DNA of 11,373 nt, taken from positions 1-11,373 of the forward strand of contig JASHQP010000416.1 of assembly GCA_030039095.1 (NCBI GenBank), given 5' to 3'. The stretch comes from Streptosporangiaceae bacterium. GTDB lineage: Bacteria > Actinomycetota > Actinomycetes > Streptosporangiales > Streptosporangiaceae. A model generated the notes under the pieces. It was not told the origin of the DNA, did no database searches, and saw only the letters and a list, made by a program, of their open reading frames with translations. The translations under genes and the position numbers were made by a program. Numbering within the stretch: position 1 is the first letter of the stretch; every line of letters begins with the position of its first letter. Below are positions 6,043-11,373 of the stretch, piece by piece.

Positions 6043-7185
6043 CTATCCCCGCGCGCTGATCTCTCCGAGTTCGCCCGCACTGGCGCTGACCGCCACCCAC
6101 ACCCGGTGGCTTCCGGCCGCGACGGGCCACCACGGTGCCTGTGCGCCGGGCAGAACGAACCGCAGGATACGGGCGCTCACGGGATCGAACGCATAGACCG
6201 CGTCACCGGACGCCGCGCCCAGCCACACCGTCCCGTCCCCGGTCACCGCCACGCCATAGGTGTCACCGGCTGGCACCAGGAACCGGCTCATGTGTCCGGT
6301 GACCGGCTGGACGCGGAACAGCGATCCCTCGATCGTGGCAACCCACGGCGTCCCGTCCGGGCCGACGGCGATACCCGCCGGGTACTGGTCCGCGGGCAGC
6401 CGGTACTGGCGGATCAGGCCGGTCGCGGGTTGCAGGACGCCGACCTGGCCGGTGCCGAAGTCCGTGAACCAGACACCGCCATCGGGAGCGATCGCGAGCC
6501 AGTACGGCGCCGCCCCCGGTGTCGGGATGCTGAACTGCGTGAACCGTGCGGTGCCGGGATCGAACCTGCCGATCCGGTCCCCGTTCAGTTCCGTGAACCA
6601 TACGTTGCCGCTCGCGTCGACGGCGATTCCCAGCGGCGCCGGATCGGCCGCGGGGATCCGGTACTGATGGTAGAGGCCTGTCGACGGGTCGAACATGCCG
6701 AGCGCCTGCGCATGCTCCTCGGCGATCCAGACACGGCCGTTCTGGCCCACCGCCAGGCCCATGATTTCCTTGTAGCCGCCGGGAAGCGCGACCTGCTGGA
6801 CGACGTTGCCGGCAGGCCTGAGCCGTGCGATCTTGTTGGCAGCCATCTCGCCGATCCACACCGAGCCGTCGGGTGCGAGTGCCGGCATCATGAGCCCGCT
6901 GTCCGGGCCGCCGACCGGCCAGGCCTTCGCGGTAGGCGTGACCTTCGGCGCGACGACCTGCGCCACTCCCCAGGATGCGGGCGCCGCCGCTACGCTCGTC
7001 GGCATGGCGGTCGCCAGCACTGCCGCCCAGCTCACTGCCGATACGCAGCCAGCCCCGCCGAGCACGGCCGATATCCAGCGCCAGCGGCGGCGGCGCATTC
7101 TGCCGGCAGCGGCCAGCACCATGACCGACACTGCCGCGAGGGCAATGACCACCAGCCACCACTCACCGCCCGCTGCGAAGCTCAT
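6043..7185 (-). CDS. Membrane-anchored seven-repeat beta-propeller (Vgb/NHL-like)
   Basis: A 380-residue protein. The N-terminus has helix 1 (about 8-28), a basic loop R-M-R-R-R-R-W-R-W, and helix 2 (about 38-60). By the positive-inside rule the loop is cytoplasmic and the rest lies outside the cell. The remainder holds seven repeats of the form x-V-W-x-x-E-x-x-x-x-x-I-x-R-x-x-P, for example V-W-I-G-E, V-W-F-T-E and V-W-F-T-D, separated by G-I-A-V-x-x-D/G turns. This is the pattern of the virginiamycin B lyase-like and NHL/SMP-30 propellers. I cannot place the catalytic His/Glu residues of true streptogramin lyases, so antibiotic resistance should not be assumed. The ATG at 7185 is preceded by AGGAAGG; an ATG at 7209 gives eight more residues but its AGGA sits too close. 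Confidence 0.8.
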   Translation of the reverse strand: MSFAAGGEWWLVVIALAAVSVMVLAAAGRMRRRRWRWISAVLGGAGCVSAVSWAAVLATAMPTSVAAAPASWGVAQVVAPKVTPTAKAWPVGGPDSGLMMPALAPDGSVWIGEMAANKIARLRPAGNVVQQVALPGGYKEIMGLAVGQNGRVWIAEEHAQALGMFDPSTGLYHQYRIPAADPAPLGIAVDASGNVWFTELNGDRIGRFDPGTARFTQFSIPTPGAAPYWLAIAPDGGVWFTDFGTGQVGVLQPATGLIRQYRLPADQYPAGIAVGPDGTPWVATIEGSLFRVQPVTGHMSRFLVPAGDTYGVAVTGDGTVWLGAASGDAVYAFDPVSARILRFVLPGAQAPWWPVAAGSHRVWVAVSASAGELGEISARG

Positions 7186-7226
7186 CGCCTTCCTGGAATC
7201 TAGCCGCATTTCCTGCCCGTGATGTC

Positions 7227-7256
7227 AGCTAAGAGCCGGGAGAAATCCTTTGTCAA
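7227..7256 (-). promoter_or_regulatory. Sigma-70-type promoter candidate for the propeller gene
   Basis: Reading the minus strand, a perfect TTGACA (7256-7251) is followed after 18 bp by TTAGCT (7232-7227), a modest match to an actinobacterial -10 box. Transcription would begin near 7220. That places the start about 35 bp before the ATG at 7185 and is consistent with that start. Confidence 0.45.
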
Positions 7257-7289
7257 CCGGGTAGGGCCGCAGCAGCGCTAAGGGTTTAC

Positions 7290-7362
7290 CCGCAATGTGT
7301 ATTGCGGCAATCTACGTAGCAGGAATACGCATTATTCCCGCCGAGACTGCGGCAAGACGCAG
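7290..7362. repeat. Cluster of three inverted repeats
   Basis: Three hairpin-capable repeats follow one another: CCGCAAT-gtgt-ATTGCGG (7290-7307), GGAATA-cgcat-TATTCC (7322-7338) and CTGCG-gcaaga-CGCAG (7347-7362). All arms are perfect. They sit upstream of the propeller promoter and about 310-380 bp upstream of ctaG. They could be binding sites for one or more dimeric regulators or leader-RNA structures. The arms differ in sequence, so a single regulator for all three is unlikely. Confidence 0.5.
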
Positions 7363-7446
7363 ATACATCCTGACCCGAGCCGATGTAAAGTCACTATCAC
7401 CTGGCAAATGCGGGAAGCCCCAATCCGCAGGACGGTACCGTGACGA

Positions 7447-7484
7447 GGTGGCGTAAGACACAACCTGTGGCGTAAGACACAACC
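7447..7484. promoter_or_regulatory. Tandem 18-bp repeat resembling a double Crp/FNR-type site
   Basis: The sequence gtggcgtaagacacaacc occurs exactly at 7448-7465 and 7467-7484, a period of 19 bp. The second copy with its preceding T reads TGTG-N8-CACA with a central TA, which is the geometry of Crp/GlxR-type sites (TGTGA-N2-TA-N2-TCACA). The first copy has G in place of the first T. Two sites 19 bp apart lie on roughly the same face of the helix. They are 190-220 bp upstream of ctaG. A remnant of a transposon end is the alternative, but no transposase is nearby. Confidence 0.45.
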
Positions 7485-7671
7485 CAGGGACTCGTAAAGG
7501 TCGCGCCCCGGACGCCCGCGCGGCGCCGGTTGCTGGGTGCTCACTCGGTAGGTGGCCATCGTCTTCGCGGCGGCGGCGGCTGTCGGCCGAGGCGTGCGCA
7601 CCGCTGCCGCACCTGATGCGAGGCCAGGCGCCCGCTGGCCGTGCTCGTGAAGGACGGGAAGAGGAGGGCAG

Positions 7672-8562
7672 ATGGCTCTGGCCGCCGCCGTCCCGCCGCC
7701 GTTCTCGGCGGGGGCACTGCTGCGCGGGTGGAGCTTCGAACCGCTGGTCGTGGTCCCCATCATCGTCGTCGGCGTGCTCTACCTGGCGGGCTTGCCGTGG
7801 ATACGGCGCCGGCCGGGGCCGGCCTTCCCGCCGCGGCGCGCCTGGGCGTTCGTCGCGAGCCTGGTCGTCCTGGTCGCCGTCGTCGACGGGCCATTCGCTA
7901 CGTACTCCGATGTCGACCTCGCCGTGCGCATGGGCCAGAACATGCTGCTGCTGAGCGTGGTGCCGGCGCTCGCCGTGCTGGGAGCGCCCGCCACCCTGGC
8001 GCTGGGTGCCTCGACGCCGCGCGGGCGGTCACGGTACCTCGAGCCGGTCCTGCACAGCCGGATCGCGCACGCCCTCACCCGCCCGTGGGTCGTGGGCAGC
8101 CTGTACGCGGTTGACCTCCTGGCGACCCACCTCACCGGGTTCTACAACCTCGCCCTCGAGAACCAGTACATCCATGACTTCCAGGAGCTCGGCTACCTCG
8201 TGGTCGGAGCACTGCTGTGGGGTGTCGTCTTCGGCGTCGATTCGGTCGGGCCCAGGCCGGGCTACCTGCAGCGGATCATGGTGGTGGTCCTGCTGATGCC
8301 CGTGATGGTGGTCATCGCACTGGTCTTCATCCTGGTGCACCGTCCGCTCTACCCCTACCTCACCGCGCTCCCGCCGCCGTGGGGCGGGAGCGCGCACGCG
8401 CTGAGCAACCAGGTTCTGGCCGGCGCCGTCATGTGGATCCCTTCCGGATTTTTCTCCCTGGCCGCCGTTCTTTACATCTCGGTCGGATGGTTCAGGGAGG
8501 GCGAGACCCGCCAGTTGCTGCTCGAGGCCCTCGAAGACGCTCGTGCGCGATCAGGCACCTGA
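7672..8562 (+). CDS. ctaG: Cytochrome c oxidase assembly factor, CtaG (caa3_CtaG) family
   Basis: A 296-residue protein with about seven membrane helices. Family features are the L-V-A-V-V-D-G-P-F segment (67-75), M-L-L-L-S-V-V-P-A-L-A-V-L-G-A-P (91-106), the T-G-F-Y-N-L-A-L segment (155-162), H168, and the M-W-I-P-S-G block (254-259). CtaG proteins of this family help deliver copper to the oxidase. The family, as I recall it, has H-M-x-Q-H-M before the L-L and M-H-L-H after the loop His. Here these read R-M-G-Q-N-M (86-91) and F-Q-E-L-G, so most of the proposed metal-binding His residues are absent. The start is supported by GAGGAGGG 4-5 bp upstream. It overlaps copA in TGATG, so copper supply and assembly are made together. 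Confidence 0.88.
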   Translation: MALAAAVPPPFSAGALLRGWSFEPLVVVPIIVVGVLYLAGLPWIRRRPGPAFPPRRAWAFVASLVVLVAVVDGPFATYSDVDLAVRMGQNMLLLSVVPALAVLGAPATLALGASTPRGRSRYLEPVLHSRIAHALTRPWVVGSLYAVDLLATHLTGFYNLALENQYIHDFQELGYLVVGALLWGVVFGVDSVGPRPGYLQRIMVVVLLMPVMVVIALVFILVHRPLYPYLTALPPPWGGSAHALSNQVLAGAVMWIPSGFFSLAAVLYISVGWFREGETRQLLLEALEDARARSGT

Positions 8563-10889
8563 TGTCCCGGATCCACGAGGTGCGGTCACCCAGCCTGCAG
8601 CGGGCACCAGGAGCCGCCGCGAGCACCAGGACCGGTGCGCGCGCGGCGGCCGGAGTGCGGGAACTCGAGCTGTCCATCGAGGGCATGACGTGTGCCGCGT
8701 GCGCGGCCCGGGTCGAGAAGAAGCTCAACAAGCTGGATGACGTCTTCGCCGCGGTGAACTATGCGACAGCGACGGCCCGGGTCACTGCCCCGGCCGGCAT
8801 GCCGGTGCGGGTGCTCACCGACGCGGTCAAGGAAGCCGGGTACGCCGCGAGCGGACCAGGGCGGCCATCGGGCACCGCAGGTGCGGACGATTCCGCCCGT
8901 CACGTCGCTTACCTGCGGAGGCGGCTGATCGTGGCGCTGATCTTCTTCGTCCCGCTGACCGACCTCTCGCTGATGCTTTCGCTGGCGCCATCACTGCGGT
9001 TCGGCGGCTGGCAGTGGCTGCTGCTGGCCTGCGCGGCGCCGATGGCGCTGTGGTGCGCGTGGCCGTTCCACCGCGCCGCCCTTCAAAACGCCCGGCACGG
9101 GACGTCCTCGATGGACACGCTGGTGTCGCTGGGCGTCGTCGCGGCCTGCGGCTGGTCGGTGTACGCCATGTTCTTCCTGGACCGGGGCCAGGGTGGCGTG
9201 AGCGTCCGCCAGCTTCTGGTCCACGCCTCGGGCGGCGGCATCTACCTGGAGACCGCGGCGACGATCACCACGTTCCTGCTGGCGGGGCGGCTGTACGAGG
9301 CGCGGGCCCGGCGCATCGCCGGAGAGGCCATGCGCGATCTGGCCGCTTCGGGCACCCGGGACGTGTGCCTGGTCGGCCCGGACGGAGCCGAGCGGCTCGT
9401 CCCCGCCGACCGCCTGCAGCCCGGGGACACGTTCATCGTCCGCCCGGGTGAGAGCATCGCCGCCGACGGCGAGGTGCTGTTCGGGCGCTCCGCGGTCGAC
9501 CGCAGCATGATGACCGGCGAATCAGTGCCCGGTGAGGCCGCCGAGCGCGACAGCGTGATGGCCGGCACCATAGCCCTGACCGGGCGGCTGGTCGTGCGGG
9601 CGGACAAGACCGGCCAGGATACCCAGCTCGCGCAGCTGATCAGGCTGGTGGAGCAGGCACAGGCGGACAAAGCGGCCATACAGCGGGTGGCGGACCGGAT
9701 CTGCGGCGTGTTCGTCCCCGCCGTCCTGGTGATGACGGTCGCGACCGTGGCTGGGTGGCTGCTGGCCGGGTCCGCCCCCGGGCACGCGTTCAGCGCCGGG
9801 CTCGCCGTGCTGATCATCGCGTGCCCGTGCGCGCTGGGCCTGGCCACCCCCGCGGCTCTGGTCGCGGCGTGCGGGCGTGGCGCTCGGCTCGGGATATTCA
9901 TCAAGGGCTACCAAGCCCTGGAGTCATCCCGGTCGATCGACGTGGTGGTGCTGGACAAGACCGGCACGGTCACCACCGGCCAGATGACGCTGGCCGGCGT
10001 GCGGCCCGCCGCGGGCGTGATGCGCTCGGACCTGCTCAGGTACGCGGGCGCCGTGGAGCAGGCCTCCGAGCACCCGGTGGCCGCGGCGATCAGCAGGGCC
10101 GCCAGGGCCGAGGCCGCCCCACTGCCGCAGGCCGGGGAGTTCACGGCCCTGCCGGGACTGGGCGCGCGCGGTGTGGTGGACGGCCGCGATGTCGTCGTCG
10201 GGCAGCCGAGGCTGTTCGCTGAGCAGGGACTGGCGGCCCCGTCCGGGCTGATCGCCCAGTGCCGTTCGTGGGAACGGGCCGGCCGCACCGCGGTGCTGGT
10301 CGGCTGGGACGACGCCGTCGTGGGCGCGATCGCGGTCGCCGACGCGATCAAGCCGTCCGCCGCGCCCGCCGTCGCCGAACTGCGCCGCCTCGGGATGCAC
10401 CCGGTGCTGCTGACCGGGGACTCCGAGGCCACCGCCCGGGCCGTCGCCGCGGCGGTGGGCATCGATGAGGTCATCGCCGGGGTGCTGCCGGCCGGGAAGT
10501 CCGATTTCATCACCGGGCTGAAGGAACAGGGACACAAGGTGGCGATGGCAGGCGACGGCGTCAACGACGCCCCGGCGCTCGCCGCGGCCGACCTCGGGCT
10601 GGCCCTCGGCTCCGGGACGGACGTCGCGATCTGCGCCGCCGACCTGATTCTGCTCCGCGACGACCTGATGACGGTCGCCGATGCGATCAAGCTCGCGCGT
10701 GCCACGTTCCGGACGATCCGCCGCAATCTCGCGTGGGCGTTCGGCTACAACCTCGCCGCCCTCCCACTCGCCGCGCTCGGATTCCTGAATCCGGTCCTCG
10801 CCTCGGCCGCCATGGCGCTGTCGTCGGTATTCGTCGTGTCGAACAGCCTGCGGCTGCAGCGATATCACATCCGTGCCGCACCGGGATGA
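8562..10889 (+). CDS. copA: Cu(I)-transporting P1B-type ATPase
   Basis: A 775-residue pump with one N-terminal heavy-metal domain (about 34-100, G-M-T-C-A-A-C with C44/C47) and eight expected helices. The transport site is C421-P-C423, with Y729-N730 and M751-x-x-S-S in the last two helices, the full Cu(I)-type (P1B-1) signature. Actuator T318-G-E, phosphorylated D465 in D-K-T-G-T, H504-P505 of the nucleotide domain, and G-D-G-V-N-D (664-669) are all present, so it should be active. It moves Cu(I) out of the cytosol. In this setting it could load copper onto the exported CuA and cupredoxin domains or simply detoxify. The ATG at 8562 overlaps the ctaG stop. The frame is open far upstream, but that part is antisense to nothing and lies within ctaG in another frame, so it is not coding. 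Confidence 0.97.
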   Translation: MSRIHEVRSPSLQRAPGAAASTRTGARAAAGVRELELSIEGMTCAACAARVEKKLNKLDDVFAAVNYATATARVTAPAGMPVRVLTDAVKEAGYAASGPGRPSGTAGADDSARHVAYLRRRLIVALIFFVPLTDLSLMLSLAPSLRFGGWQWLLLACAAPMALWCAWPFHRAALQNARHGTSSMDTLVSLGVVAACGWSVYAMFFLDRGQGGVSVRQLLVHASGGGIYLETAATITTFLLAGRLYEARARRIAGEAMRDLAASGTRDVCLVGPDGAERLVPADRLQPGDTFIVRPGESIAADGEVLFGRSAVDRSMMTGESVPGEAAERDSVMAGTIALTGRLVVRADKTGQDTQLAQLIRLVEQAQADKAAIQRVADRICGVFVPAVLVMTVATVAGWLLAGSAPGHAFSAGLAVLIIACPCALGLATPAALVAACGRGARLGIFIKGYQALESSRSIDVVVLDKTGTVTTGQMTLAGVRPAAGVMRSDLLRYAGAVEQASEHPVAAAISRAARAEAAPLPQAGEFTALPGLGARGVVDGRDVVVGQPRLFAEQGLAAPSGLIAQCRSWERAGRTAVLVGWDDAVVGAIAVADAIKPSAAPAVAELRRLGMHPVLLTGDSEATARAVAAAVGIDEVIAGVLPAGKSDFITGLKEQGHKVAMAGDGVNDAPALAAADLGLALGSGTDVAICAADLILLRDDLMTVADAIKLARATFRTIRRNLAWAFGYNLAALPLAALGFLNPVLASAAMALSSVFVVSNSLRLQRYHIRAAPG

Positions 10890-10902
10890 GCTGAGGGACA
10901 CC

Positions 10903-11034
10903 ATGTACGGTTACAGCCACGACAAGGACGGCTACATCAGGCGATCGCGCGCCTCGTCCGCTCCTGAACCTTCGCCCGCGAGCACGGAAAGGAACCGCAT
11001 GCCGGCGCAGAGGTGCACGCGGGCGGATAAGTAG
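10903..11034 (+). pseudogene. Probable remnant of a CsoR-type copper repressor (43-codon frame)
   Basis: The frame begins 13 bp after copA with a good ribosome site (GAGGG, 5 bp from ATG). Its first residues M-Y-G-Y-S-H-D-K-D-G-Y-I-R-R match the N-terminal pattern of CsoR repressors (G-Y-x-x-D/E-K-D-x-Y-x-x-R), which normally continue with L-R-R-I-E-G-Q-V-R-G. Here similarity stops at once and the frame ends after a Ser/Pro/Ala-rich stretch with one Cys. None of the other frames downstream restores the R-I-E-G-Q motif or the Cys and His-Cys copper ligands. The best reading is a deletion or rearrangement that left the start of csoR. A true small protein using this start is possible. Confidence 0.55.
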
Positions 11035-11088
11035 TTTCCCGCAGCGCAGATGGCAGAAAACCCGTATCAAGACGGCGGATCTGACTGG

Positions 11089-11117
11089 TTGACAGAAAAG
11101 GCAGTGACAACTTAGGT
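11089..11117 (+). promoter_or_regulatory. Sigma-70-type promoter candidate
   Basis: A perfect TTGACA (11089-11094) is followed by a 17-bp spacer and TTAGGT (11112-11117). Transcription would begin near 11124, about 70 bp before the ATG of the membrane protein at 11193. It separates that gene from the ctaG-copA unit. The strand carries no other good start between them. Confidence 0.55.
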
Positions 11118-11192
11118 GAAAAGCGCGCCCGCGGCCGAAAGGCGGAAGGACGCGCAGCCAATCGAAGGGGCCATGACGAAGGAGCGGATCCG

Positions 11193-11373
11193 ATGCCGGG
11201 TATGAATTCGGGTCTGAGTCCTGCCGACTCGACGCTGGTCGCCGCGTTCAGGTCCGCGCTGCTGCACCAGGGCGCGATCGCCCTCATCATCATCGTCTTC
11301 CTGTGGCTGGGCTGGATCACGATCCGGTCCTGGCTGTCCACCAGGGCGGCCGGCAAGCCGGCCTCCGGCGGGG
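11193..11373 (+). CDS. Membrane protein, partial (N-terminus only)
   Basis: Sixty residues are visible before the right edge. The start ATG has AAGGAG 8 bp upstream. The N-terminus reads M-P-G-M-N-S-G-L-S-P-A-D-S-T-L-V-A-A-F-R-S-A-L-L-H-Q, followed by a clear helix (about 28-46) with W-L-G-W-I and then a basic segment R-S-W-L-S-T-R. From memory, the G-L-x-P-x-x-x-x-L/I-V-A-A-F-x-x-A-L-L-x-Q-G opening is found in multi-helix actinobacterial membrane proteins of unknown function. It has its own promoter, so a link with copper handling is only positional. Confidence 0.7.
   Translation, partial: MPGMNSGLSPADSTLVAAFRSALLHQGAIALIIIVFLWLGWITIRSWLSTRAAGKPASGG

Larger units (their letters stand above)
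7210..7671. other. Intergenic regulatory region upstream of ctaG and the propeller gene
   Basis: These 462 bp separate two divergent genes. The first 180 bp are A+T-richer and contain a minus-strand promoter candidate and three successive inverted repeats. A 10-bp palindrome ACGGTACCGT lies at 7432-7441 and a tandem 18-bp repeat follows at 7448-7484. From 7500 to 7650 the DNA is G+C-rich, and short frames there lack support. No protein or RNA gene is recognisable. Confidence 0.6.

Noticed and set aside
5272..6133. Two long minus-strand frames over the response regulator
   Set aside because: Their products are His/Pro/Arg-rich shadows caused by the T/G-ending codons of the regulator on the plus strand.
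6043..7185. Streptogramin resistance enzyme (Vgb)
   Set aside because: Only the propeller pattern is shared. The catalytic residues could not be placed and the membrane anchor is unlike the known soluble lyases.
6034..7203. A 389-codon open frame on the plus strand
   Set aside because: It mirrors the propeller gene; the minus strand shows seven regular repeats and two helices while this frame has no pattern.
7552..7650. Short GTG-started frame with an Ala-rich start resembling a signal peptide
   Set aside because: About 32 codons, no ribosome site, no homology recognised and no export cleavage pattern.
7332..7763. A 143-codon minus-strand frame in the gap before ctaG
   Set aside because: It runs antisense into ctaG, has no ribosome site or domain, and covers the inverted and direct repeats.
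8217..8561. In-frame extension upstream of copA
   Set aside because: It lies inside ctaG in another frame, encodes low-complexity Arg/Gly/Pro sequence, and the ATG at 8562 with TGATG coupling starts just before the metal-binding domain.
10937..11356. A 139-codon minus-strand frame near the right edge
   Set aside because: It is antisense to the promoter and membrane protein start, which have better support, and its product has no domain.

Overview
The window is high-GC DNA with strongly G/C-ending codons, GTG starts, Shine-Dalgarno-led start codons and protein families typical of Actinomycetota (actinobacterial subunit IV of cytochrome oxidase, small two-helix actinobacterial membrane proteins, caa3-type CtaG). 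No RNA gene, CRISPR array, integrase or transposase was seen, so the exact genus cannot be given.

Left part (1-4424, minus strand): a tightly packed five-gene operon for a heme-copper oxidase, read ctaC (subunit II) > ctaD (subunit I) > ctaE (subunit III) > ctaF-like subunit IV > a cupredoxin lipoprotein that runs off the left edge. Genes overlap by 1-8 bp except for 21 bp between ctaC and ctaD. Subunit II has an ordinary CuA domain followed by an extra C-terminal cupredoxin domain with a full type-1 copper ligand set (His, Cys, His, Met). The last gene of the operon is a separate lipoprotein carrying a near copy of that same domain (63 of 77 residues identical). This suggests a copper-protein relay, rather than a cytochrome c, feeding the oxidase. 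Subunits I and II also both lack an acidic ligand of the usual interface Mg/Mn site.

Middle part: a 415-bp divergent region with a perfect 19-bp palindrome (4425-4839); a small two-helix actinobacterial membrane protein (4840-5235); an orphan NarL/LuxR-type response regulator with T/G-ending codons unlike its neighbours (5293-5973); and, convergent to it, a membrane-anchored seven-repeat beta-propeller of the Vgb/NHL type (6043-7185, minus strand).

Right part (7210-11373): a 460-bp regulatory region holding three successive inverted repeats and a tandem 18-bp repeat that resembles a double Crp/FNR-type site. It is followed by a two-gene unit, ctaG (oxidase copper-assembly factor) and copA (Cu(I) P1B-ATPase), overlapping at TGATG. 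Directly after copA lies a 43-codon frame whose first 14 residues look like the N-terminus of the copper repressor CsoR and then lose all similarity, probably a csoR remnant. A promoter-led multi-helix membrane protein begins at 11193 and leaves the window.

Taken together the window looks like a copper-centred respiratory locus: an oxidase with CuA, CuB and extra type-1 copper domains on one side, and copper assembly and transport on the other, with two unrelated regulatory or structural genes in between.
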